53,461 bases of DNA from Bacillota bacterium (GTDB taxonomy: Bacteria > Bacillota > Clostridia > Acetivibrionales > JAEXSP01): positions 1 through 53,461 of the forward strand of contig JAEXSP010000029.1 of the NCBI GenBank assembly GCA_023453795.1. The letters are read 5' to 3'. Each line of letters begins with the position of its first letter. Positions within the stretch are counted from its first letter, which is position 1. The translations under genes were made by a program, and so were the position numbers. The notes under the pieces are model-generated. The model saw only the letters and a program-made list of their open reading frames with translations. It made no database searches and was not told where the DNA came from. This document shows positions 1-7,626 of the stretch, one piece after another.

Positions 1-58
1 TGTTGTACTCCTTGATGAGCTGATCAAGAAGCTCGTTTGGTAAACGTTTCTTTTGCAT
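1..58 (-). CDS. IS256-family transposase, N-terminal end only
   Basis: Only about 19 codons are in the window, beginning MQKKRLPNELLDQLIKEYN. This matches the usual opening of mutator/IS256 transposases, which start with a basic stretch, then a Leu-Pro-x-Glu-Leu-hydrophobic-Asp-x-Leu helix. The ATG at 56-58 has a GGAGG ribosome site at good distance, so the start is secure. The catalytic DDE core lies off the left edge, so activity cannot be judged. The family call rests on this short N-terminus plus the terminal sequence at 101-126. Confidence 0.65.
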   Translation of the reverse strand, partial: MQKKRLPNELLDQLIKEYN

Positions 59-126
59 AAAAAAACCTCCAGTTTGATATTATTTTATATCACCCTGAAG
101 GTTTACACAAAACTATTTACACTCTC
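1..126 (-). mobile_element. End of an IS256-type insertion sequence (partial)
   Basis: The window opens inside an insertion sequence read on the minus strand. The first codons of its transposase lie at 1-58, preceded by a GGAGG ribosome site at about 66-70. Between that site and the host DNA is a short terminal stretch with two copies of GTGTAAA (rc), about 101-122, ending near 126 in GAGAG (rc). Short terminal regions of this kind are usual for IS256 elements. The other end lies outside the window, so the target-site duplication cannot be checked. The boundary at 126 is an estimate from the terminal repeat and could shift by a few bases. Confidence 0.65.
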
Positions 127-127
127 T

Positions 128-427
128 ACCAGTTCAAGATACAATGATCCCATACTCCTCAGTACTATCTACAACAGCCAATATGTAATTACCCTGGATG
201 AACTTCCGGCAACCCTTTACGGATCACCAACAGTGTTATTGGGTGATCTGAACTCGGACCAAGCTGTTGATGCCCTTGACCTTGCTTTAATAAAAACTTA
301 TTTACTTAAGATTGATACCCCCGATATAAATCTGACCGCTGCTGATGTAAATAAAGACAGTGCGGTAGATGCATTGGACTTAGCACTCTTGAAAAGCTAT
401 CTGCTGCATATTGTTAAAAGTTTCTAG
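128..427 (+). pseudogene. Dockerin-bearing C-terminal fragment of a cellulosomal protein, cut by the IS
   Basis: The last 65 or so residues form a type I dockerin of two calcium-binding repeats, GDLNSDQAVDALDLALIK and ADVNKDSAVDALDLALLK, each with the D-x-N-x-D loop and a following helix. Dockerins plug enzymes into cohesins of the cellulosome scaffold outside the cell. The reading frame is open upstream as far as the IS end near 126, where homology to a secreted enzyme would be expected but only about 35 residues remain. No native start exists: a TTG at 53 lies inside the IS. The catalytic module, and so the enzyme type, cannot be named. The residues at the recognition positions are Ala-Leu in both repeats, not the Ser-Thr typical of C. 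thermocellum. Confidence 0.8.
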
Positions 428-435
428 CACCCTAA

Positions 436-486
436 AAGAGCAAGTGTTAAGCCTTACAGCGGCTTTAACACTTGCTCTTTATTTCT
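436..486 (+). terminator. Intrinsic terminator behind the dockerin fragment
   Basis: A long inverted repeat has arms AAGAGCAAGTGTTAAGCC and GGCTTTAACACTTGCTCTT with a single bulged T, followed by T-rich sequence. It starts nine bases after the dockerin stop codon, which supports that this stop is the true gene end. Confidence 0.85.
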
Positions 487-768
487 ACCGAGGTAGTCAA
501 AGCATTGTCAATTCAAAAAGTTTATTATTCTCTGTCTTTATTAATCCCGCCCACCGAAGGGTCCTTCGCGGTATATTTCCTATAATGTCCAGTATCTGCC
601 ACGTCCTTGAACCAGACCCGCAAAGCCCTTCTTCCTAGCGGTGCCTGCTCCTACAACTTGATTCCTGTTAATAAAGTATGAATTCGCTTCTTGGCACCCT
701 TGCATTAATGCTTTGTTCTACGATATGGGGCCTCAAAGCCGAAGTCACCACGGATGTGACTGCTTAAA
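487..768. other. Gene-free, structured stretch, unexplained
   Basis: No credible reading frame was found. The stretch is visibly richer in G and C than its neighbours and holds several small dyads: CGAAGG-CCTTCG near 556-569, GTCAC-GTGAC near 744-760, and a second AGTCAC directly after it. It could be a degraded insertion-sequence end or an RNA-structured region. I could not match it to a known family. Confidence 0.4.
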
Positions 769-1278
769 CTAGTCACTGTACTTCTTATAAATCACCATAG
801 TATCTGATATTGAATCATGCCATATAGACTTTTCATTAACCATAGCTCTTAAAATAAACGTTCCAAGCAACACCTTCAACACAAATCTTATCGTAGCCCT
901 AAAAAAGGAAACCCTGAAATAATCACTATCTACTACACAAATTCTGAATATACTCTTACCAATAGTTCCTTTAAACTTTGAACTCTCAAATATAGCACTA
1001 TACACCCACCATATTAGTAAAAAAAGTATAAATACTTGGGTTTCTGAAACCTCCCCAACTTCAAATCTAGTAATAAACTTATTAAAATAATATAGAGCTT
1101 TAATCGCAGCACCAATGGCTAACAAATCAATTACAGTTGCTATTACCCTTGTAAATGAAGCAGCTTCTTTCTCTTTCTCCGCAATGAATTTTGGTTTTCT
1201 TTTAACCAACTCTTCATCACAGTCTATACACTTTGCAAACCCATCTCTATACTCGCACCCGCACTTTGGACAAAACAT
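769..1278 (-). CDS. Zinc-ribbon RDD-family membrane protein
   Basis: The product of 169 residues starts with a treble-clef-like zinc ribbon, CPKCGC (about residues 3-8) paired with CIDCD (about 17-21). An RDD-type membrane domain follows, with hydrophobic segments at about 43-65, 80-97 and 133-147 and the conserved arginine and aspartate of the first segment (FTRVIATVIDLLA). RDD proteins are small integral membrane proteins of poorly defined transport or stress roles. The ATG at 1276-1278 has a GGAGAA ribosome site. It stands alone between non-coding stretches. The family assignment is good; the function is unknown. Confidence 0.75.
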   Translation of the reverse strand: MFCPKCGCEYRDGFAKCIDCDEELVKRKPKFIAEKEKEAASFTRVIATVIDLLAIGAAIKALYYFNKFITRFEVGEVSETQVFILFLLIWWVYSAIFESSKFKGTIGKSIFRICVVDSDYFRVSFFRATIRFVLKVLLGTFILRAMVNEKSIWHDSISDTMVIYKKYSD

Positions 1279-1583
1279 CTTTCTTCTCCAACTATATTTT
1301 AATAAAAATCACTGCCTCAGGACTAAACTTTTCATTAGGTTTCCTATCTACATCGATTTAATAGTTCTCCCCAAATGTCGGTAAATATTTGAATAACCTT
1401 TGGTTCAACATTTCAGGAAAATGCAGTTAAAAAAACGGTTGTTCCGCCATTTGACATACATAACCATTCCTCAGTATTCTTGTGGTTCTTGTGTAGACAA
1501 ATAATATTTGACATGTTTCCTCCGTTAGTAGCCTTTTTATCAACTCTGAGGACGTTAAAATATTTACTTAACCTTAGTAATTA
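1279..1583. other. Gene-free spacer
   Basis: About 305 bases without a credible gene, terminator or strong promoter on either strand. I see nothing in it that I can name. Confidence 0.5.
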
Positions 1584-1817
1584 TTACGGGTTTTGAACGG
1601 TTGCAATTTTACTTATCAACGCAATAATTGAAAGTGCCAATATTACTATCCCAAAAATCATAATATTGTAGACACCCCAAAAACTACGATTATTCTTATA
1701 CTCTTTAGTTTTTGCTTTTATGAGATACACTTTTTTATTCTTAATTCCAAATAGCCCACCAAACAAACACAATAGTCCAGATAATAAAAGTATAATATGA
1801 GTTGCTATAAAATCCAT
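1584..1817 (-). CDS. Small hypothetical membrane protein
   Basis: A product of 77 residues with two predicted membrane segments (about 4-24 and 50-70). A basic central loop rich in Lys and Asn (about 25-47) probably faces the cytoplasm. The ATG follows a GAGAGG-type ribosome site some ten bases upstream. I recognise no family. It lies between the RDD and VanW genes on the same strand but with large gaps, so an operon is unlikely. Confidence 0.5.
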   Translation of the reverse strand: MDFIATHIILLLSGLLCLFGGLFGIKNKKVYLIKAKTKEYKNNRSFWGVYNIMIFGIVILALSIIALISKIATVQNP

Positions 1818-2056
1818 TTTTTGTTAACCGCCTCTCATATTGAAGTGATTTTATTGTTATAAGATTCTACTAACGCTATTTATATTGTTTGCTCTTGCAT
1901 TTTAGCACAGACTTCACATCTACCTAAAGTATCCAACGGTAATGGCTTTAGTGTCCTTGTTAATTCTTCATATATAACCCTATTTTCTGAGTGGACATTT
2001 GGACTTCTTATTATGGGTTTTGTACAGTAGAGATAAAATCATAATTCTGTACTGAG

Positions 2057-2872
2057 TTAATTAGCATTTTTCTTCTCTTCTATAAAAGGTTGATACATCA
2101 TTATAGCTTCATTACTCGTAACATACTCATCACCAATTATATCTCCATCTTTGTTATAAATCTTCCTATACAACTCATTACTTCTAACATATCCACCCCA
2201 GTATAAATGCTCAATTCTATGCATCTTTTCGTAAACTTTATATCTATTGGTTTGGGGTTCTTGTGATCTCCATTCTCCAAATAAGTATTCATTATTCAAA
2301 TACACGATTAGTTGATACTCAGTATTTGTACCATTATATATCTGCAGGTCTCTATAATTATAAATGCATGTTGCGCCACTCCCAAATGGTTGTGTTCTGT
2401 CTGAATCCGGGAAAACATCGTAACTATGCCTATAACGCTCAGTCACGGTCAAGCTTGTGTGTAGAGTAATCCAATAAATGAGATTCGAAAGCTGGCATAA
2501 TCCTCCGCCTATGCCGGGTTTAATCTTTCCATTGTACAGTACCATGCCTTTCTTGTATCCTTTTCTTTTTGAAGCTTTCCCGATAGTTCTCCAGTATGAG
2601 AAAGTCTCTCCAGGCTTAATTACTATACCGCTTATTTTACTTGTTGCTCTTTCTAGATTATTAACCTTATTGTACTGCATCCACATATCAAGATTTCTTA
2701 GGTTTCTTAACAAAGGTGTTCTATGTTGGATTACTGTAAATGGGAGATTTGTTTTTATTCTTTCACAAGCAAATTTTTTGGTGCCAAAGTACCAATCAAA
2801 GTATCTAAATGTCTTAAATAAGACTTTTCCTATGAGTACTCTTACTTTACTTCTTTTAATAGGTCTATCCAT
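2057..2872 (-). CDS. VanW-family protein
   Basis: The product of 271 residues carries the VanW core. A central block reads GETFSYWRTIG (about 89-99), then KRKGYKKGMVL and the hallmark GIGGGLCQLSNLIYW (about 121-135). VanW occurs as an accessory gene in vanB-type glycopeptide-resistance clusters and is widespread in clostridia as a stand-alone gene of unknown biochemical role, probably acting at the envelope. No ligase or VanX gene is nearby, so a resistance role is not supported here. No signal peptide is evident. The ribosome site is weak (AAAGTGAG). Two repeated sites upstream (2943-3000) may control it. Confidence 0.85.
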   Translation of the reverse strand: MDRPIKRSKVRVLIGKVLFKTFRYFDWYFGTKKFACERIKTNLPFTVIQHRTPLLRNLRNLDMWMQYNKVNNLERATSKISGIVIKPGETFSYWRTIGKASKRKGYKKGMVLYNGKIKPGIGGGLCQLSNLIYWITLHTSLTVTERYRHSYDVFPDSDRTQPFGSGATCIYNYRDLQIYNGTNTEYQLIVYLNNEYLFGEWRSQEPQTNRYKVYEKMHRIEHLYWGGYVRSNELYRKIYNKDGDIIGDEYVTSNEAIMMYQPFIEEKKNAN

Positions 2873-2942
2873 AAAAACTCACTTTCACAATTCCTTCGGA
2901 GTCCTACTCAAATCATGGGGGAGATTTCATATAACTAATTTA

Positions 2943-3000
2943 TTTGCGAACCATTTCGTCAATACACCAAGTAGAAGTAGTTTTTGCGAAACAGTTTCGT
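2943..3000. promoter_or_regulatory. Pair of TTTGCGAA...TTTCGT sites upstream of vanW
   Basis: Two related dyads lie 70-130 bases upstream of the vanW start. The first (2943-2959) has CGAA-CCAT-TTCG, and the second (2983-3000) has the perfect dyad CGAAAC-A-GTTTCG. Both are preceded by TTTG and their start points are 40 bases apart, close to four helical turns. They look like tandem operators for a dimeric regulator. Which regulator is unknown. Confidence 0.4.
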
Positions 3001-3138
3001 ATAAGTAAACTATATACTAAATTGTATTATTTGTAATTTATACCGTCAAGTGGATTAAGATATTATGTGAATCGTAGAAAATATAAAATACTTTCTTGGA
3101 AGAATCAAATTATAATTTTTCATTACGTTAGATATATT

Positions 3139-3171
3139 TAAAAAGGAACAGCCGCTTAGCCGTCCCTTTTC
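3139..3171 (-). terminator. Intrinsic terminator of the Lon-like protease gene
   Basis: On the minus strand AAAAGGGACGGC pairs over 12 positions, three of them G-U, with GCTGTTCCTTTT. It lies ten bases past the stop codon of the protease gene. Confidence 0.8.
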
Positions 3172-3181
3172 ATGAAGTTCA

Positions 3182-5659
3182 CTATGAATTTTTCTTATTT
3201 GTTTTTCTTCCCTTGGTTGCTACCTTAGTCCCTTTTTCTTCCTTTGCCTGAGTTTTTTCATCCTTAGCGAAATTAACCACGGTTTTCGCAAATCTTCTCA
3301 GCTTCTGATAGACTTTATAATTAATAGTTCCCTCGGGGTAATTGCTGTCCTTGCCTTTCTGACCTGCTTTTAATCCGGTAAGTATCTCTATGCCCTCATC
3401 AATCGTTTTAACCGGATATATATTGAATTTCTTCGCTTTAACAGCTTCAACAACTTCATCGTTGAGGACAAGGTTTTTTACATTTTGATACGGGATGATT
3501 ACTCCATGCTTTCCGTTTAACCCACGGAGCTTGCAGAGCTCGAAGAATCCTTCAATTTTATATGTTGCGCCGCCGATAGGTTGTATTTCGCCCTTCTGGT
3601 TAACAGAGCCCGTAACGGCAATCGACTGTTTTATCGGCACTTCCGCAAGACTTGAAATGATGGAATATAATTCAGCACTGGATGCGCTGTCACCGTCAAC
3701 TCCGTTATACAGCTGTTCAAAACACAGGCTTCCGGATAAAGACAAGGGGATTTCCTGTGCATATTTCTGTCCGATGTAGCCGCATAGTATCAGAACGCCC
3801 TTGGTATGTGATGTTCCGCTCATCTCAATTTCCCGTTCTATATTGACTATGCCGCTTTCGCCCATGTAGGTATTGGCCGTAATCCTTGAGGGTTTGCCGA
3901 ATTCATAGTCTCCCATATCGAGGATTGACAGGCCGTTAATCTGCCCGACAACCTCCCCGTCAGTGTCAATTATGATCGTTCCGTCTTCCAAAAGTTCGAG
4001 TAGTTTTTTGTCATACTTATTGGAACGGTAGTTTTTTTCAAGAATCGCTTTTTTAACATGAGATTCATCAACACAGCCTGCCCCTTCAATATCAGCCCAT
4101 GTAGATGCTTCTGAGAGTATTTCAACAATGTCGTTAAATCTTGTTGAAAGCTTGTTTTGATCTTCAACAAGCCTGGAGCTGTATTCGACAATCCTTGCAA
4201 CAGCACTTTTATGGAAATTGAGAGTATTTTCTCTTTGGCAGAAGGATGCAATAAATCTGGCAAGCTTCAGCTCATTTTCTCCATTACGATCCATCTCGTC
4301 ATCAAAATCCACTTTTATCTTGAACAGTTTTCTGAAATCCTCATCGTATTCATATAATGCCTGATACAGATATGCGCTGCCCACAAGTATCACTTTCATC
4401 TGAACAGGAATAGGCTCAGGCTTTAGGGCCGAAACCGCTACAAGTCCCATTTGTTCCTTCATGTTCTCGATTGTGATCTCTTTAGTTTTGAGCACCCTCT
4501 TTAAAGCCTCCCAGGACTGGACATTGTTTATGACATCCTTGGCCTGAAGAATTAAATATCCCCCATTAGCATGATGAAACAAGCCCGCCTTAATCATTGA
4601 AAAGTCTGTTGTCATCGTACCGAACTCATTTTCATACTCCAATTTTCCCAGAAGGTTATAGTATGTAGGGTTATAATCCACGATGACAGGAGCGCCCTGC
4701 AATTCGCTGTTATCTACCAGCAGATTTACTTTATACTTATCTGCAGGGGATTCGCTGCTCTTTTTTACCCAAGGTATTATTATCTGCTGCTGCTCCTCAG
4801 ATGGCTCTTCTTCAACAAAATCATCGAGGTTTGACAGTATATCCTCCTGAAGCTTTTCCAGGTAATTGGTTATTTTCCCATGCTCCTTGTATTTTTCCTT
4901 AAGGTCGTTGATATGCATACCTACAGCGAAAAGGGCTATCTTATTTTCCCATTCTTCGACCTTCTCCTCCGCATCCTTCTCAACGTTCTTTATTCTTCGA
5001 ATTATATCTATAGTTTTAATCTGGACTTCATTGGATTTTTCACTTATCTCCTGCTTCATCCTGTCGTCAAGCTCTCCGAACTCGTCTTCGCTCAAGGGCT
5101 TTCCCTCAATGATAGGCAGAAAATAGATGCCTGCGTTTGTCGTCTTAACTTTAAATCCCTGTTTTTCGGCATCATCATTGAGCTGTTCGATAAGTACGCT
5201 GCGTTTGTCTTGAAATTCCTTCAGTATAACTGACTTTTCCTTTTCATAATCCTCGCTGTCAAAAGCCTTATTTATTTCAACCTTAAGAATCTTGATAAAA
5301 TCATCCATGTCCTTCTGGAAAACCTTTCCCAATCCCGCAGGAAGGTTTAAAGCTAAAGGCTGGTTTGGCTTGTCAAAGTTATGAATGTAGCACCAGTCAT
5401 CAGGAATCTTCTCTTTTTCAGCTATTTTTTCGATATAATTCTTTGCATAGCTTGTCTTGCCGGTACCGGTAAGTCCGGACATATAGAGATTGTAGCCCCT
5501 TATTTTGATCCTCAGTCCGAACTCCATTGCCTTTACTGCCCTTTCCTGGCCTATTATACCATGAAGAGGCTGAATTTCCGCTGTATCATTGAAGCTGAAA
5601 GAATTGGGATCGCAATCGTTTCGAAGCATATAATATGGCAGTCCCTTGGTTTTTGACAT
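3182..5659 (-). CDS. Lon-like ATP-dependent protease (AAA_32 type)
   Basis: The product of 825 residues has an N-terminal ATPase part with Walker A GLTGTGKT (about 62-69) and a long charged middle region that is probably coiled (about 130-300). The C-terminal Lon protease domain has the catalytic pair visible as GDSAS (Ser at about 658) and the Lys in GGATYKIEG (about 701). This architecture fits the clostridial branch of Lon-related proteases (AAA_32 plus Lon_C), not classical LonA, because no LAN substrate-binding domain is seen. A Lys/Thr-rich tail of about 30 residues closes the protein. No membrane segment is evident, so it is likely cytoplasmic. The ATG follows an AGGGGG ribosome site. 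It is transcribed alone with its own terminator. Confidence 0.9.
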   Translation of the reverse strand: MSKTKGLPYYMLRNDCDPNSFSFNDTAEIQPLHGIIGQERAVKAMEFGLRIKIRGYNLYMSGLTGTGKTSYAKNYIEKIAEKEKIPDDWCYIHNFDKPNQPLALNLPAGLGKVFQKDMDDFIKILKVEINKAFDSEDYEKEKSVILKEFQDKRSVLIEQLNDDAEKQGFKVKTTNAGIYFLPIIEGKPLSEDEFGELDDRMKQEISEKSNEVQIKTIDIIRRIKNVEKDAEEKVEEWENKIALFAVGMHINDLKEKYKEHGKITNYLEKLQEDILSNLDDFVEEEPSEEQQQIIIPWVKKSSESPADKYKVNLLVDNSELQGAPVIVDYNPTYYNLLGKLEYENEFGTMTTDFSMIKAGLFHHANGGYLILQAKDVINNVQSWEALKRVLKTKEITIENMKEQMGLVAVSALKPEPIPVQMKVILVGSAYLYQALYEYDEDFRKLFKIKVDFDDEMDRNGENELKLARFIASFCQRENTLNFHKSAVARIVEYSSRLVEDQNKLSTRFNDIVEILSEASTWADIEGAGCVDESHVKKAILEKNYRSNKYDKKLLELLEDGTIIIDTDGEVVGQINGLSILDMGDYEFGKPSRITANTYMGESGIVNIEREIEMSGTSHTKGVLILCGYIGQKYAQEIPLSLSGSLCFEQLYNGVDGDSASSAELYSIISSLAEVPIKQSIAVTGSVNQKGEIQPIGGATYKIEGFFELCKLRGLNGKHGVIIPYQNVKNLVLNDEVVEAVKAKKFNIYPVKTIDEGIEILTGLKAGQKGKDSNYPEGTINYKVYQKLRRFAKTVVNFAKDEKTQAKEEKGTKVATKGRKTNKKNS

Positions 5660-5970
5660 GGTTTTTATCCCCCTAATCCAACTATCTGATCTTATTATTT
5701 ACCTTGCATTAATGAAAAACTGTTACTCCGGAATGGATTACTCTAAGATACTATTAATAATTTATGCTGAAGCACATTAATATGAAATATGTATCGGTAA
5801 TTTAAGTGTAAAAGTCTATATTATTCGATCATCACAGTCCGCAGCAAATTACCTGACACTACGCTGTATATATTCTACTAAATATTTCAAAAATCCTCTT
5901 TTTATTTGTTTTTTTGTAATATGAAATAAAAAAGCATTTCTTTAATTCGAAACGCCCTGTTATAAACGCC
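5660..5970. other. Gene-free spacer between rimI and the protease gene
   Basis: About 310 AT-rich bases that must hold the protease promoter and the end of the rimI transcript. I could not pick a convincing -35/-10 pair or a clear terminator hairpin. Confidence 0.5.
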
Positions 5971-6420
5971 TTATATTCCCTCTTTCCACATTATCAATGC
6001 GTCTTCTCCGTTATCAGCATAATAGGCTTTCCTGCTTCCTGCCACAGAAAAACCATATTTACCGTAAAGCCGCTGAGCAACAACATTGCTTCTTCTAACT
6101 TCAAGTGTAAGACCGGTTATACTTTCAGCCTTGCATGAGTCTATAACCTTTTCAAGGAGAAGGCTTCCTATTCCGTTGCCCCTGTATTCCGGATGCACTG
6201 CAATATTTGTTATATGACCCTCATCACATATCTTCCACATTCCTGCATAGCCTACAGCCATGTCCCCTACAATAGCAGCAAAATATCGGGCGAATTTGTT
6301 TTTTGTGAGCTCTTCGACAAAAGCATTTCTTGACCAGGGTATGTCGAAACTTAATTTTTCGATTACCATGATCTGATCTATATGTTCCAGGGCCATTGGC
6401 ACGACCGAAGTATTATACAA
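5971..6420 (-). CDS. rimI: Ribosomal-protein-alanine N-acetyltransferase RimI
   Basis: A GNAT-fold acetyltransferase of about 149 residues, the usual RimI length. The acetyl-CoA loop is visible as RGNGIG, preceded by ITNIAVHPEY and followed by the ALTLEVRRSN-like block (here GLTLEVRRSN) and YGKYGF. RimI acetylates the N-terminal alanine of ribosomal protein S18 and, in some lineages, acts with the t6A genes next to it. I chose the TTG at 6418-6420 because AAAAGGGTGAT, which also holds the tsaB stop, lies seven bases upstream. A longer reading from 6444 would overlap tsaB by 17 bases. It is the last gene of the amidohydrolase-tsaE-tsaB-rimI run. Confidence 0.9.
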   Translation of the reverse strand: MYNTSVVPMALEHIDQIMVIEKLSFDIPWSRNAFVEELTKNKFARYFAAIVGDMAVGYAGMWKICDEGHITNIAVHPEYRGNGIGSLLLEKVIDSCKAESITGLTLEVRRSNVVAQRLYGKYGFSVAGSRKAYYADNGEDALIMWKEGI

Positions 6421-6427
6421 AATGTAA

Positions 6428-7126
6428 TCACCCTTTTTTCTCAAGCTCTCTTTCGGCTTGTGACTTTCTCAAGTAGAAAGGCACCATGTCAAAACAATTT
6501 TCAGTTAAGCCTTCCGAAGCCCTTACATATGCCATAAGGGCAACCGAGGAGGCTCTCTGCAAAAGAAGGTTCGGTACTGCAAAGCCACAGTTTTCACCAA
6601 TAGCTTCCTTTAGCTGCTCCTTATATTTTTCTACCGCATCTCCGGTAAAAATCGTCTTTTTGTTTTTACCCTTTATTAATTGGATTAATTCATTAATATG
6701 AATTCCCATGTATTCTGTTACTTTTACAGGCAGGTTTTTTTCCCATTTATATAAGGCGGTATAAACCTGATCGTTCCGCGCATCCATAATAGGGCATACT
6801 AAAGCATCCGCTGCCGGTATGTTGTACGCCAGGGCATCCAAAGTAGGAATACTAACCACAGGCTTTTGCGAAGCGTAAGCAAGAGCCTTGATAGTAGTAA
6901 CGCCGATTCGTAAACCTGTAAAAGATCCGGGCCCGCTTGAAGCCGAATAAAGGTCAATATCCTGCGGTAATAAATCCAAGCTTTCCAAAAGGTCCTTTAC
7001 CAATATCATAAGTTTTTGTGAATGGGTCTTCTTGTGGTTCAAAGTGAATTCCCCAAGAAGAGTCATATTGTCAGTCACAGCTACCGAGGCAACCAGTGAG
7101 GAGGTATCTACAGCAAGCACTTTCAT
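6428..7126 (-). CDS. tsaB: tRNA t6A37 threonylcarbamoyl transferase complex subunit TsaB
   Basis: The product of 232 residues is an ASKHA-fold protein beginning MKVLAVDTSS, with the family signature SSGPGSFTGLRIG (about 63-75). TsaB is the non-catalytic partner that dimerises with TsaD and, with TsaE, makes N6-threonylcarbamoyl-adenosine at position 37 of ANN-decoding tRNAs in the cytoplasm. Its length is typical. It lies between tsaE and rimI, the common bacterial order. tsaD is not in the window. Confidence 0.95.
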   Translation of the reverse strand: MKVLAVDTSSLVASVAVTDNMTLLGEFTLNHKKTHSQKLMILVKDLLESLDLLPQDIDLYSASSGPGSFTGLRIGVTTIKALAYASQKPVVSIPTLDALAYNIPAADALVCPIMDARNDQVYTALYKWEKNLPVKVTEYMGIHINELIQLIKGKNKKTIFTGDAVEKYKEQLKEAIGENCGFAVPNLLLQRASSVALMAYVRASEGLTENCFDMVPFYLRKSQAERELEKKG

Positions 7127-7149
7127 AGCTATTTCCTTTCAGTAAATCT

Positions 7150-7626
7150 TCATTCTTCATTGTTTATTGTCAATTGGCTTTCATAGCCTTCGTATTTTTC
7201 ACCTGAGAATTCAATTGTAATTATTCTTTCATCAACGCCATTTTCAATATCCTTTTTTATTTCTATCCTTATATAATCACGGGGTAAAATGTCTTTTATC
7301 ATATCGGCCCACTCAATAACAACCACGCCATTGCCGTAAAGATATTCCTCAAATCCTATCTCGAACATCTCATCAGGATCCGAAAGCCTGTATACGTCAA
7401 AATGGTATAAAGGTATATATGCATTGTATTCATTGACAATAGTGAAGGTTGGACTGGTTATGTAACCCTTTATGCCCAAGCCCTCAGCCATCCCCCCTGT
7501 CAATGCAGTCTTGCCGGTGCCGAGATCACCTATAAGGCATATTAAGTCATTGCCCTTAAGCACAGCTCCTATTTTTCTGCCAAGCTCCCTTGTATCTTCT
7601 GCCGAGTGCGACCTAAACTGCTTCAT
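7150..7626 (-). CDS. tsaE: tRNA t6A37 threonylcarbamoyl transferase complex ATPase TsaE
   Basis: A small P-loop ATPase of 158 residues with Walker A GDLGTGKT (about 34-41), the SPTFTIVNEY block (about 58-67), and YHFDVYRL followed by VVVIEWAD, all typical of TsaE. It powers turnover of the TsaBDE complex. I chose the ATG at 7624-7626 because it opens the family N-terminus MKQFRSHSAEDT and follows a GAAAGGAAA ribosome site. This start overlaps the amidohydrolase stop by 14 bases, implying translational coupling. A longer reading to 7650 would add eight residues without support. Confidence 0.95.
   Translation of the reverse strand: MKQFRSHSAEDTRELGRKIGAVLKGNDLICLIGDLGTGKTALTGGMAEGLGIKGYITSPTFTIVNEYNAYIPLYHFDVYRLSDPDEMFEIGFEEYLYGNGVVVIEWADMIKDILPRDYIRIEIKKDIENGVDERIITIEFSGEKYEGYESQLTINNEE

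Noticed and set aside
53..127. N-terminal 25 residues of a dockerin reading frame starting with TTG
   Set aside because: They are encoded by the insertion-sequence end and have no ribosome site in that direction.
411..638. Open frame of 75 codons downstream of the dockerin
   Set aside because: It runs through the terminator hairpin and has no ribosome site or family likeness.
2057..2872. VanW as evidence of a vancomycin-resistance cluster
   Set aside because: No vanB-type ligase, vanH or vanX is nearby; VanW alone is common in clostridia.
3970..5656. Multiple open frames opposite and within the Lon-like gene
   Set aside because: All lie within a long frame with clear protease motifs and have no ribosome sites.
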